Source: Nostoc sp. NMS8 (GTDB taxonomy: Bacteria > Cyanobacteriota > Cyanobacteriia > Cyanobacteriales > Nostocaceae). From it: a stretch of DNA of 55,350 nt. Under the pieces are notes generated by a model. The model was not told the DNA's origin and made no database searches. It worked only from the letters and a program-made list of their open reading frames with translations. Where the stretch lies: assembly GCF_017115045.1 (NCBI RefSeq), contig NZ_JABXKK010000101.1, positions 1 through 55,350 of the forward strand, written 5' to 3'. The stretch's first letter is position 1; every line of letters begins with the position of its first letter. Both the position numbers and the translations under genes were made by a program. This document shows positions 17,860-26,703 of this stretch, piece by piece.

Positions 17860-19242
17860 ATGGTTTTTCTATTACCTGGTGTCAAGTTTGATCTGGATCT
17901 GATTCAAAAGTACGACACTCGCGCACCTAGATATACCAGTTACCCGCCCGCTACAGAGTTAAGCGAAACATTCACTGAAACTGATTTTAAGGCCGCGATC
18001 GCAGCCTCGAATCAACGCAAAACCCCTCTTTCTTTGTATTTCCATATCCCCTTCTGCCAAAGTGCTTGCTACTTCTGCGGCTGTAACACAGTAATTTCCA
18101 ACAACAAGAATATTGCTAAACCTTATGTGGAGTCTTTGGTTCAAGATATCAAAAACACCGCAGCTTTAATCGATCCAGATAGAAAAGTGTTGCAAATCCA
18201 TTGGGGAGGTGGTACTCCTAATTACTTAGAACGTCACCAAGTAGAATTTTTATGGAAAAATATCAATCGCTATTTTAACATCGATTCCAAAGCAGAAATT
18301 TCAATTGAAATTAATCCTCGCTATATCGATAAAAACTACATTTTCTTTCTGAGACAGATTGGCTTTAACCGCATTAGTTTTGGCATTCAGGATTTTAATC
18401 GCCAAGTTCAAGTAGCTGTAAATCGTGTCCAGCCAGAAGAGATGCTATTTGATGTCATGAGTTGGATCAAAGAAGCTAAATTTGAAAGTGTGAATGTAGA
18501 CCTAATCTATGGTTTACCTTATCAAACCCGCGAGACATTTCAAGAGACGCTGAAAAAGACGATTGAATTAGATCCTGACAGAATTGTAGTTTTTAACTTT
18601 GCTTATGTGCCGTGGCTCAAACCGACACAAAAAAATATTCCTCAAGAAGCGTTACCCCCAGCAGAGGAAAAGTTAGAGATTCTAAAAATGACCATTGAAG
18701 AATTAACAAATAACGAATATCTATTTATTGGGATGGATCATTTTGCGAAAACTAATGATGAACTAGCGATCGCTCAACGCAATGGCACTCTCAAACGCAA
18801 TTTCCAGGGTTATACTACCCATGCTGAAACAGAATTGTTTGGTTTTGGTGCCACATCCATCAGTATGCTAGAAGATGCTTATGCCCAAAACCACAAAGAA
18901 TTAAAGGATTATTATCAGACACTTACAGCGGGTGCATTACCTGTTAGTAAAGGTATTAAACTTACTGAGAATGATATCATCAGACGGGATGTGATTATGG
19001 GTATAATGTCTCACTTTCAGCTTCATAAGCAAGACATTGAAAACAAATATCATATAAGTTTCGATGAATATTTCTCTGAGGAACTAGAGGCTTTAAAACC
19101 ACTAGAAGCCGATGGACTAGTCAGTTTATCAAAAAATCAGATTCAGATTACAGATATCGGTAGATTACTAGTAAGAAATATTGCTGTGATCTTTGATACT
19201 CATACAAGGACGCGAGAGACAAAATTTTCCCGCGCCATTTGA
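17860..19242 (+). CDS. hemN: Oxygen-independent coproporphyrinogen III oxidase
   Basis: HemN is a radical-SAM enzyme that decarboxylates coproporphyrinogen III to protoporphyrinogen IX without oxygen. The 460-residue protein carries the cluster motif CX3CX2CXC at C66-C70-C73-C75 (FCQSACYFCGC) after YFHIP, and GGGTPNYL for SAM binding. I place the start at 17860 (MVFLLPGVKFDLD), with GGAAAG upstream, because the preceding 42 codons are intergenic repeats. It lies 139 bases after heme oxygenase, fitting the microoxic tetrapyrrole operon, useful in dark, low-oxygen or heterocyst conditions. A hairpin lies 26 bases after the stop. Confidence 0.94.
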   Translation: MVFLLPGVKFDLDLIQKYDTRAPRYTSYPPATELSETFTETDFKAAIAASNQRKTPLSLYFHIPFCQSACYFCGCNTVISNNKNIAKPYVESLVQDIKNTAALIDPDRKVLQIHWGGGTPNYLERHQVEFLWKNINRYFNIDSKAEISIEINPRYIDKNYIFFLRQIGFNRISFGIQDFNRQVQVAVNRVQPEEMLFDVMSWIKEAKFESVNVDLIYGLPYQTRETFQETLKKTIELDPDRIVVFNFAYVPWLKPTQKNIPQEALPPAEEKLEILKMTIEELTNNEYLFIGMDHFAKTNDELAIAQRNGTLKRNFQGYTTHAETELFGFGATSISMLEDAYAQNHKELKDYYQTLTAGALPVSKGIKLTENDIIRRDVIMGIMSHFQLHKQDIENKYHISFDEYFSEELEALKPLEADGLVSLSKNQIQITDIGRLLVRNIAVIFDTHTRTRETKFSRAI

Positions 19243-19268
19243 TATTATTTCTGCAACTGTTGCTGCCC

Positions 19269-19300
19269 AGATCCCCGGCTCCCTCAGAAGTTGGGGATCT
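19269..19300. repeat. Dispersed hairpin (CCCGACTTCTT family), copy 2
   Basis: Ends AGATCCCC and GGGGATCT pair; the core CGGCTCCCTCAGAAGTTG is a degenerate copy of the family. It follows the hemN stop and may act as an RNA stabiliser or weak terminator. Confidence 0.65.
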
Positions 19301-19585
19301 AAATTCATCTGATATTTTTATTAATCAATATTTTGACGCATCTCCAAAAAGTTAGATAATATTCTAAATCTTAAGATAGATATAAAAAAACATAAATTAA
19401 ATAAATATTGTGCTATTGCATTTAAGAAACTTTTAACAATAGTAGTAAAGATAAATTATCATCCAATCAATCTGGATATAAAGTTTTTTTGTCTAACTTT
19501 TGGATTTAGCATTTACCCCATCTGGTAGAAAGAATTTGAAATCAGAGTTGATAACTTAGATACAGGTGAGTTTGTTGAGGCAGTT
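19301..19585. other. AT-rich intergenic region
   Basis: With the hairpin above, about 340 bases without a gene. I see only AT-rich sequence that probably carries the promoter of the GlsB-like gene. Confidence 0.5.
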
Positions 19586-19864
19586 ATGAGTATTATTGCT
19601 TGGATAGTTTTAGGAATTTTCGCAGGTGCGATTGCTAAAGCTATTTATCCTGGTTATCAAGGTGGCGGAATCCTTTCCACAATAATATTGGGTATCATTG
19701 GTGCTTTCGTTGGTGGAACTCTATTTACCTTGTTACGAACAGGAACTCTACAAATTACTGCGGCTGGCACTGGTTTAACTCTACCTGGTATTTTAGTGGC
19801 TGTGCTTGGCGCAATTGTTGCTATTTATCTATGGGGATTAATTAGAAGAAGTAGCAATGCCTAA
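19586..19864 (+). CDS. GlsB/YeaQ/YmgE family small membrane protein
   Basis: A 92-residue protein with three hydrophobic segments and the glycine-rich pattern of the GlsB/YeaQ/YmgE (transglycosylase-associated) family: IAWIVLGIFAGAIAKAIYPG and TIILGIIGAFVGGTLF. Members are integral membrane proteins induced by general stress in other bacteria; the biochemical function is not known. ATG at 19586 follows GAGG. It stands alone. Confidence 0.85.
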   Translation: MSIIAWIVLGIFAGAIAKAIYPGYQGGGILSTIILGIIGAFVGGTLFTLLRTGTLQITAAGTGLTLPGILVAVLGAIVAIYLWGLIRRSSNA

Positions 19865-20032
19865 TCATTGATTGTGCAGTTATCAAACCTGAGATAACTA
19901 CTGTATTTTATTCAGTCTTCTAGTTGACCAGTTGAAGAAGCTATCAAACATCGAATTAGCTCTCTCTCTGGAAAAAGACTAAAAGATAAGTTGACTCATT
20001 CTGTAACACCAAATTTTGGGAAGTGTAAATCT

Positions 20033-20725
20033 ATGTTTTTTCACAAAAAAGAGCCTATTCATGCAGTTAACGTTAGCGAACCAAACCCTCGTTTTGCTCA
20101 GTTGCTACTAGAGCAGTTTGGCGGAGCTACTGGAGAGCTTAGTGCAGCACTTCAATATTGGGTTCAATCATTCCATGTTGAGAATGCTGGCATTAAAGAT
20201 ATGCTCCAAGACATTGCCATTGAGGAATTCAGCCATTTAGAAATGGTTGGGAAACTTATTGAGGCTCATACTAAAAATGTAGATCAAACAGAGGCTTATA
20301 AAAGTACTCTCTTTGCAGTCCGAGGGATTGGGCCTCATTTTCTAGATAGCCAGGGTAATGCTTGGACTGCAAATTACTTAAATGAGGGCGGAGATGTAGT
20401 GCGTGATTTAAGAGCTAACGTTGCAGCTGAAGCTGGCGCTCGTCAAACTTACGAAGAATTGATTAAGTTGGCAACCGACAAAGGAACTCAAGAGACTTTA
20501 GTGCATCTGTTAACACGAGAAATTTCTCATACTCAGATGTTTATGAAAGCTCTAGATTCACTAGGTAAGTTGACAGATCCTTTCTTTGGTAATATTAAAC
20601 CAGATGAAACTGTTGCTCTTTACTACAACCTATCGACAGACGGCGATGGTAAAGACGAGCGTGGCCCTTGGAATTCTGAGCCAACATTCAAATACATTGC
20701 TAATCCGCAAGAAAGCCACTCTTAG
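20033..20725 (+). CDS. Manganese (non-heme) catalase
   Basis: A 230-residue dimanganese catalase that disproportionates hydrogen peroxide. The four-helix ferritin-like core shows two metal-binding blocks: ELSAALQYW with AIEEFSHLEMV (E-x2-H), and AAEAGARQTYEEL with REISHTQMF (E-x2-H). I start at the ATG 20033 (MFFHKKEPIHAV), the family's usual beginning; an upstream TTG would add 14 atypical residues. A strong intrinsic terminator follows. In heterocystous cyanobacteria Mn-catalases are important peroxide scavengers; which paralogue this is (KatA or KatB) cannot be settled from one copy. Confidence 0.92.
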   Translation: MFFHKKEPIHAVNVSEPNPRFAQLLLEQFGGATGELSAALQYWVQSFHVENAGIKDMLQDIAIEEFSHLEMVGKLIEAHTKNVDQTEAYKSTLFAVRGIGPHFLDSQGNAWTANYLNEGGDVVRDLRANVAAEAGARQTYEELIKLATDKGTQETLVHLLTREISHTQMFMKALDSLGKLTDPFFGNIKPDETVALYYNLSTDGDGKDERGPWNSEPTFKYIANPQESHS

Positions 20726-20787
20726 AGTATAGATTGATTTTGAGCAAAGAGATTTTTGGGATATTCTAAAAAACTCCCAATCATTTC

Positions 20788-20813
20788 GGTGGGCAAATAG
20801 CCCACCATTTTTT
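20788..20813 (+). terminator. Intrinsic terminator of the Mn-catalase gene
   Basis: GGTGGGC (20788-20794), loop AAATA, GCCCACC (20800-20806), then a run of six T at 20808-20813. Perfect 7-bp GC-rich stem, 60 bases after the stop. Confidence 0.85.
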
Positions 20814-20840
20814 GGCATTTAGCTATATTTAGGGAGCAAA

Positions 20841-20875
20841 AATATTCCCGACTTTTCTAAGAAGTTGGGAATATT
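20841..20875. repeat. Dispersed hairpin (CCCGACTTCTT family), copy 3
   Basis: Arms AATATTCCCGACTT and AAGTTGGGAATATT pair over 14 bp with one G-T pair around TTCTAAG. It lies just beyond the catalase terminator. Confidence 0.75.
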
Positions 20876-21028
20876 AGCTAAGTATTTGGCTATGAGACTT
20901 AATTGAAAATATTTCTAGCTAGAAATATTCAGCCACACTGAAAAAGTTAGAGCGATCGCTGCTTCAATTTCTACCCCAATATTTCTAAATTCAGAAATTA
21001 ATTCAACTCAAAATCAGGAGATTAACTT

Positions 21029-21769
21029 GTGATTGTCAACGCTACGCAAAATGGTTGGGAAGTTATTTATCATCGTGCCCATGCTTTATTAGCAGCTCAA
21101 TTGGCAGGACAATGGCGACGCAAAGATGCTCCAGTAAGGTTATATGAAACAATAACTGCAATCTCCCACCACGATGACCTAGAAAAAGAGTGGGAAGAAG
21201 ATATTTTGACTGAAGCAGGTGCGCCGAAGGACTTCACCCTCTCCTCTAATGCTGATTTAGATACAGGTGTCGATAAATTGGCTAATTTAGCAAAGAATTC
21301 ACTTTACCGTGGACGATGGGTAGCTCTATTAATTTCCATGCACATCAGCCGTTTAAATGAGCCAAGCCGGGGTAAGTCTTCAAAATTAGACAAACTTTTA
21401 GATGAGCAACTTCAGAATCAGAAACGTTGGCGTAAAGAATTGGGCATCGAAAAAGACGGAGTTGATGCAGCTTATGCATTTATGCAATGGTGCGATCGCC
21501 TTTCGCTTATTCTTTGTCAGCAAGAACTACCTGAAGATGAGCGGTTTTTAGAAATTAGCAAGGGCCCTGAAGGTAAGCGCTATAACATCATGCAGCGCAG
21601 TGATAACTTGGTCGTTGTCAAACCCTGGCCCTTCCAAGATGATAAATTCACGGTCAACATTGAAGCTTGCGACCTCTTCGAGGTGAAATTTGAGAGCAGC
21701 ACTGAATTAGCTCAAGTCCTACAAGAAGCCCCCATCAGGGTATTAGAATGGACATTTGTTAAGAGTTAG
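21029..21769 (+). CDS. DUF3891 family protein
   Basis: A 246-residue protein of the DUF3891 family (HRAHALLAAQLAGQW near the N terminus, then ISHHDD and WCDRLSLILC). The conserved histidines and the ISHHDD block resemble an HD-type helical metal site, so hydrolase or phosphatase activity is conceivable but not shown. The GTG start at 21029 follows AGGAG with good spacing. Single gene with no informative neighbours. Confidence 0.8.
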   Translation: MIVNATQNGWEVIYHRAHALLAAQLAGQWRRKDAPVRLYETITAISHHDDLEKEWEEDILTEAGAPKDFTLSSNADLDTGVDKLANLAKNSLYRGRWVALLISMHISRLNEPSRGKSSKLDKLLDEQLQNQKRWRKELGIEKDGVDAAYAFMQWCDRLSLILCQQELPEDERFLEISKGPEGKRYNIMQRSDNLVVVKPWPFQDDKFTVNIEACDLFEVKFESSTELAQVLQEAPIRVLEWTFVKS

Positions 21770-21890
21770 ATACACGCAATTTAAGTCTATTTATCTTAAA
21801 AATGATTATTTGTGTATAAGTATACCAATATAATCTTTATACAAAGTGGTTTCCTACTAGGCAAAACAGAGATATTTCAGGAGAATTTGC

Positions 21891-21924
21891 ATAAAAAAGA
21901 GCCAGAGAACTAACTCTCTGGCTC
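21891..21924 (-). terminator. Intrinsic terminator of psaK
   Basis: On the minus strand, GAGCCAGAGA and TCTCTGGCTC pair perfectly (21899-21924, 6-base loop) and are followed by a T run (complement of ATAAAAAA). It lies about 50 bases after the psaK stop. Confidence 0.88.
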
Positions 21925-21973
21925 AAGCTGGAGACAAAAGAATCATTAAATTAAGGCTATTTTGGGTAATAAC

Positions 21974-22234
21974 CTAAATTCTTCCCAGGTTATGCAGCCC
22001 TAAGACAGCGCCCACGCCTAAGATATGACCAAAGGCAGTAGTTGCTAAAAGTGCGGGTAAACCAAAACCACCAAATAAATTGGGTGAAGGTAGTGCTGGT
22101 TCTGCGTTGGGATACTTGATGCTAGATTTGCCAAAGGCGATGGCAACGATATTAGCAAGAATTATAATCAGCCCAACTGTCGGACTCCATTCCAGGGGTG
22201 TGGTTGCAGCAGCGAGTAAGGTCGAAGTAAACAC
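21974..22234 (-). CDS. psaK: Photosystem I reaction centre subunit PsaK
   Basis: PsaK is a peripheral two-helix thylakoid subunit of photosystem I next to PsaA, involved in binding antenna pigments and in energy coupling. The 86 residues have two hydrophobic segments (VGLIIILANIVAIAFGK and GFGLPALLATTAFGHILG) separated by a polar loop with NAEPALPSP, and end GLHNLGRI, typical of the cyanobacterial protein. The short N-terminal MFTSTLLAAATTP may be processed. Monocistronic with its own terminator; a long upstream region separates it from the divergent glycosyltransferase gene. Confidence 0.95.
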   Translation of the reverse strand: MFTSTLLAAATTPLEWSPTVGLIIILANIVAIAFGKSSIKYPNAEPALPSPNLFGGFGLPALLATTAFGHILGVGAVLGLHNLGRI

Positions 22235-22855
22235 CTGATTTGCTCCTGAAATTTATTAAGGGTTGAAAATATAATCTGAAACTTTCCGAAGCAAATTCAA
22301 GAAAGTACCCGATTTTGCATCAATATTTAACAGTTATTCTTACTACTTAATACAAAATGAGTTCAACGCGGTGAGGTAAATGTGGTAGGTGATTTGAACT
22401 TCAATATCTAAATTGAACATATACTTATTAAAATTAATACTCATTGATAAGTTATTTTACTTATATAGCGTCAATACATCTATAAACGAGAAGCTCTCCG
22501 ACTTCTTGAAGAAGCCGGGGAGCTGAGTATCTTGGTAGAAAGCAAATTTAAGATTGCTATATCTATGAAATTAGAGCTAGAGATGAATGCAAAATATAAT
22601 TTTCGTATATCAAAAGTATGAAATATAACTATAACGATTTTCTATATCTAAAGAAATTAAAAACAAATTAAATATAGATTAAATATTTGTATTTAATCTA
22701 AAAGTATACTTCTGACAGAAGATGTAAAAAAAGATTAGGCATAGTAAATTAAAATCAATTCAATATTAATCAAAGTTCCTAAACAATTCAGGCAGTGTGT
22801 TATTCACAAGCTTGGAACAGCCTAAAACTTTGTTAAAATCAGCCACACACAAACT
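22235..22855. other. Divergent intergenic region of psaK and the glycosyltransferase gene
   Basis: About 620 AT-rich bases. Contains a hairpin of the CCCGACTTCTT family at 22492-22524 and must hold both promoters; no gene seen. Confidence 0.6.
22492..22524. repeat. Dispersed hairpin (CCCGACTTCTT family), copy 4
   Basis: AGCTCTCCGACTTCTT and AAGAAGCCGGGGAGCT pair almost completely. Unlike the other copies it is not close behind a gene end. Confidence 0.7.
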
Positions 22856-24121
22856 ATGAACTCTACCACCGAAAAACGTATCGCCTTGATTTCCGTCCAC
22901 GGAGATCCGGCGATTGAAATAGGCAAAGAAGAAGCTGGGGGACAAAATGTTTATGTGCGCCAGGTGGGTGAAGCACTAGCGCAGCTAGGATGGCAAGTTG
23001 ATATGTTTACCCGCAAGGTGAATCTGGAGCAAGACTCGATTATTGAACATAGTGACAATTGTCGAACTATTCGTTTAAAAGCTGGCCCTCTTGAGTTTGT
23101 GCCGCGAGATGAAATTTTTGATTATCTGTCTGAATTTGTGGATAATTTCCTCAAATTTCAAGTAAAAAATGAGCTTAAATACCAGTTAGTTCACACTAAT
23201 TATTGGCTCTCTAGTTGGGTGGGAATGGAGTTAAAGAAAATCCAAGGAAGTCAACAAGTTCACACCTACCATTCCTTAGGGGCAGTTAAATATAACACTA
23301 TAGAAAATATTCCTCTGATTGCTAGTGTGCGATTAGCAGTAGAAAAACAAGTGTTGGAAACAGCAGAGCGAATTGTGGCGACAAGTCCACAAGAACAACA
23401 ACACATGCGATCGCTAGTTTCCACTAAAGGCAATATCGACATCATTCCCTGTGGTACAGACATTCAGCGGTTTGGTTCCATTGGGCGAGAAGCAGCCAGA
23501 TTTAAATTGGGTATTGATAAAGAAGCAAAGGTTGTGCTGTATGTAGGACGTTTTGACGAACGCAAAGGTATAGAAACTTTGGTGCGTGCAGTCAACGAGT
23601 CTCAACTACGTGACTCGAAAAATATCCAGCTAATTATTGGTGGTGGTAGCACTCCAGGTAACAGCGACGGAATTGAGCGCGATCGCATTGAGGCTATTAT
23701 CAATGAATTGGGAATGAGCGGCTTCACCATCCTTGTCGGTCGTCTCAGTCAAGAGATTTTGCCAACTTATTACGCAGCCGCCGATGTTTGCGTTGTTCCT
23801 AGTCACTATGAACCCTTTGGACTCGTAGCGATCGAAGCGATGGCAAGCGGTACACCAGTTGTGGCTAGCGATGTCGGCGGACTTCAGTTTACTGTAGTTA
23901 ATGAAAAAACTGGTTTATTAGCACCACCACAAGATGTAAATGCCTTTGCGTCTGCCATTGACCGAATTCTTTTAAATCCAGAGTGGCGAGACGAATTGGG
24001 TAAAGTTGGTAGAAAGCGCGTCGAAAGCAAGTTTAGTTGGCATGGTGTAGCAACTCAGTTGAGTGAACTTTATACTCAACTGCTACAACCAGTCCAAGAA
24101 CCCCTATTGCTTGCTAAATAA
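22856..24121 (+). CDS. GT4 glycosyltransferase, probable sucrose-phosphate synthase
   Basis: A 421-residue retaining glycosyltransferase of family GT4. The N-terminal HGDP, GGQNVYVRQVGEAL (sugar-acceptor/donor loop) and HYHSLGAVK-like region, and the C-terminal EPFGLVAIEAMASG (E-x7-E motif), closely follow the single-domain sucrose-phosphate synthases of Anabaena, which make sucrose-6-phosphate from UDP/ADP-glucose and fructose-6-phosphate. There is no attached phosphatase domain. Assignment to SPS rather than another GT4 enzyme is by recalled similarity. No clear ribosome binding site precedes the ATG. In this group sucrose serves as osmolyte and as carbon supply to heterocysts. Confidence 0.72.
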   Translation: MNSTTEKRIALISVHGDPAIEIGKEEAGGQNVYVRQVGEALAQLGWQVDMFTRKVNLEQDSIIEHSDNCRTIRLKAGPLEFVPRDEIFDYLSEFVDNFLKFQVKNELKYQLVHTNYWLSSWVGMELKKIQGSQQVHTYHSLGAVKYNTIENIPLIASVRLAVEKQVLETAERIVATSPQEQQHMRSLVSTKGNIDIIPCGTDIQRFGSIGREAARFKLGIDKEAKVVLYVGRFDERKGIETLVRAVNESQLRDSKNIQLIIGGGSTPGNSDGIERDRIEAIINELGMSGFTILVGRLSQEILPTYYAAADVCVVPSHYEPFGLVAIEAMASGTPVVASDVGGLQFTVVNEKTGLLAPPQDVNAFASAIDRILLNPEWRDELGKVGRKRVESKFSWHGVATQLSELYTQLLQPVQEPLLLAK

Positions 24122-24422
24122 TCTTCTCAGCAACTCGATACGGTTTCGATCAGGTTATCTACATAGTGATAACTTTTGTAGAGACGCAAAATTTGCGTCT
24201 CTATTAAGTCTGAAATTATGACAAACAATTTCTAAGCCAAGAGTATTGCCAACCAACCGTAAAGAATTTGGCAATACTTGCAAGGATCACTAACTACACC
24301 AGAAATAGCCTTTCCAACTGATACAAGATCGCAAACGTGAGTGCGTCCTGTAGAGAAGGCGGGCTACACCTACGCTAATATCAATAGATAGAAGTATACT
24401 GAGCATCGACCTTTGAACGCGA
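24122..24422. other. Intergenic region with palindrome
   Basis: About 300 bases. Holds a perfect palindrome at 24181-24201 (GAGACGCAAA and complement) 60 bases after the glycosyltransferase stop, and a degenerate copy of the CGGGCTACACCTACGC repeat near 24360. No gene. Confidence 0.6.
24181..24201. repeat. GAGACGC palindrome
   Basis: GAGACGCAAA, one central A, TTTGCGTCTC. Member of the same dispersed hairpin family as the palindrome inside lysC (3705) and the one at 50718. Confidence 0.75.
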
Positions 24423-26162
24423 ATGGCTATGCAACCAGTTGACTTCACTACTCTTACAGCTACCTGTAGCGAAATACGCGCTAACTGGCTGCCCTCGCGG
24501 ACAGAACAGGTTTATCAACGCGATCGCTACACTATTGCCATAGCATTACGCACCCTGAAACAACGGGATTGGCTACAAATTTCTTGGCATCCCCAAGCTG
24601 CACATATTTGTATCGGCGATCCGCCACCGCGATCGCCTGATACCTTTACCTTTAGCCAACAATTAATACACCAATTGGGTGGTTTGGCATTGGTAGGAAT
24701 TGAAGCGATCGCCCCTTGGGAGCGGGTTATCGATTTGCAATTTGCCCGTCGTCCTGGAGAAAGCGCCCTGTATCATCTCTATGCCGAAATCATGGGCAAG
24801 TATAGCAATGTGATTCTCACCGACGCTAACAATATAATTATCACCGCCGCCCATCAAGTCAGTCAGCAACAATCTAGTGTTCGTCCCATCCAAACCGGAC
24901 AACCTTATGAAACACCGCCGAAACTGACTGGAACTGTCCCCAGTTTGAGCGAATCTCAAGAACGTTGGCAAGAACGGGTAAGTTTAGTACCAGGAGCAAT
25001 CAAGCGGCAATTACTCAAAAGTTATAGTGGCTTGAGTGCCGCATTACTGGAGTTAATGCTGCTAGAAGCAAATATCACACCAGAAACATCTACCGATACT
25101 CTCAACCCCGACGATTGGCGACAGCTGTTTGAGCGTTGGCAAGAATGGCTGCAAGCCTTGGATTCCAAAAAATTTCAACCCGCTTGGACAAAAGATGGTT
25201 ACACCGTAATGGGTTGGGGTGTAGTTGAAAAGGTCAAAAATATTCAGGAGTTGCTCAACCGCTATTACAGTAACCAAATTGATCAACAGTTATTTTCGCA
25301 ATTGCGCCATCAATTGAGTCAGAAATTGAATAATATTCTGGCGAAATTACGCAATAAAGCTCAAACCTTTCAGACGCGCTTACAGCAATCAGATCGAGCC
25401 GATGAATATCGGCAAAAAGCAGATTTATTGATGGCTCACCTGCAAAACTGGGAACCGGGGATGAAAGAAATTATCCTTGCAGATTTTGAGACAAATTTGC
25501 CAATTGCGATCGCACTTCAGCCAGATAAAAATGCCGTCCAAAATGCCCAAAGTCTTTACAAACAGCACCAAAAGCTTAAACGCGCCCGTGCTGCTGTGGA
25601 ACCGCTACTATTGGAAGTGCAGACGGAAATTGAGTATTTAGAGCAAGTAGAAGCTGCGATCGGGCAAATAGACACCTACCAAACAGCAGAAGATTTACGA
25701 GCTTTAGAAGAAATCCGCGAAGAGTTAATAGGGCAAAAGTATCTGGAAGATCCAGAATACCGCAGCCGCAGTGCAAACGAACCCCCCAGCACCAACTTTC
25801 ATCGTTACCTTACCCCCGGCGGCTTTGAAGTATTAATCGGTCGCAACAATCGCCAGAATGACCAATTAACCTTTCGTGTCGCAGGGGATTATGACTTATG
25901 GTTCCACGCTCAAGAAATTCCAGGAAGCCATGTGTTACTACGTCTAGAACCGGGTGCTGTTGCAGAAGAAGCTGATTTGCAATTTGTGGCTAATCTTGCT
26001 GCCTACTACAGTCGCGCCCGTCAGAGCGATCAAGTGCCAGTAGTTTACACTCAGCCAAAACACGTCTACAAACCCAAAGGAGCCAAACCGGGAATTGCCA
26101 TTTATAAGCAGGAAACTATACTTTGGGGAAAACCGCAATTAACAATTCAAAATTCTAAATGA
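24423..26162 (+). CDS. Rqc2/RqcH homologue (NFACT family)
   Basis: A 579-residue NFACT protein. Bacterial RqcH binds stalled 50S subunits and adds alanine tails to incomplete chains so they are degraded; older annotations call it fibronectin-binding protein. The NFACT-N domain covers the first 200 residues (GESALYHLYAEIMGKYSNVIL), coiled-coil helices occupy the middle, and the NFACT-R domain is at the C terminus (GGFEVLIGRNNRQND, DLWFHAQEIPGSHVLLR). Start at 24423 or the ATG two codons later. An inverted repeat follows the stop. It pairs functionally with tmRNA (at 45.4 kb), the other rescue route in this window. Confidence 0.88.
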   Translation: MAMQPVDFTTLTATCSEIRANWLPSRTEQVYQRDRYTIAIALRTLKQRDWLQISWHPQAAHICIGDPPPRSPDTFTFSQQLIHQLGGLALVGIEAIAPWERVIDLQFARRPGESALYHLYAEIMGKYSNVILTDANNIIITAAHQVSQQQSSVRPIQTGQPYETPPKLTGTVPSLSESQERWQERVSLVPGAIKRQLLKSYSGLSAALLELMLLEANITPETSTDTLNPDDWRQLFERWQEWLQALDSKKFQPAWTKDGYTVMGWGVVEKVKNIQELLNRYYSNQIDQQLFSQLRHQLSQKLNNILAKLRNKAQTFQTRLQQSDRADEYRQKADLLMAHLQNWEPGMKEIILADFETNLPIAIALQPDKNAVQNAQSLYKQHQKLKRARAAVEPLLLEVQTEIEYLEQVEAAIGQIDTYQTAEDLRALEEIREELIGQKYLEDPEYRSRSANEPPSTNFHRYLTPGGFEVLIGRNNRQNDQLTFRVAGDYDLWFHAQEIPGSHVLLRLEPGAVAEEADLQFVANLAAYYSRARQSDQVPVVYTQPKHVYKPKGAKPGIAIYKQETILWGKPQLTIQNSK

Positions 26163-26178
26163 CGCTCTTTACTTCACC

Positions 26179-26206
26179 AAAACCTAAATCAGTTATTTTA
26201 GGTTTT
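26179..26206 (+). terminator. Probable terminator after the NFACT gene
   Basis: AAAACCTAAA and TTTAGGTTTT form a perfect 10-bp stem 16 bases after the stop. The stem is AT-rich and the T run is formed by its own 3' arm. Confidence 0.55.
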
Positions 26207-26293
26207 CTCCGCTTACTTTTTTCTCTGGGTGCAAATTGATTAAATAAATCAGCTTTGAGTTGCCCGTAGATATTAGCAGTTTCTTTTTCTTGG

Positions 26294-26703
26294 TTATACG
26301 CCTGCTTTTTCTAAATGGAAATTTACTGTGCCTTCAAGATGATGTATTTTTTGATTTTTAACATATATAACAGCTTGCTCAAGTTGCTTACTGCCCAAAA
26401 AAATATACCATATCCTTCTTGCCAAGCAAATTTTTCTGATGTAGGGCAAAGATTGTGGTTGAAATGGTGAGAACTACTTCCTTTAATTCTTTTCACAAAC
26501 TCTGCGATCGCGATTGTTGGCGGGATAGATACTACTAAATGTATGTGGTCTTCAACACCTCCAATGGCATGGAGTCTACAATTTAAACTATTGGATTTAT
26601 CAATAATGTAATTATAAAGCTCAGTTTCTTGATCGGAGGTAATTAGAGGTTGGCGTTGTTTTGTTGTCCAAAAAATATGATAAAAAAGTCGCCACAGAGA
26701 CAT
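26294..26703 (-). pseudogene. IS200-like / RAYT-type transposase, frameshifted
   Basis: A Y1 single-strand transposase of the IS200/REP-associated type. The first 105 codons are intact and include the HUH metal motif (EDHIHLVVS) and WQEGYGIF. A run of seven T (A run at 26397-26403) then shifts the frame; reading on in the other frame restores LGSKQLEQAVIYVKNQKIHH and the normal end at 26294. The shift separates HUH from the catalytic tyrosine (expected in IYVKNQ), so the enzyme should be inactive. One lost T best restores the family spacing. REP-like palindromes lie upstream at 26866-26970. Confidence 0.82.
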
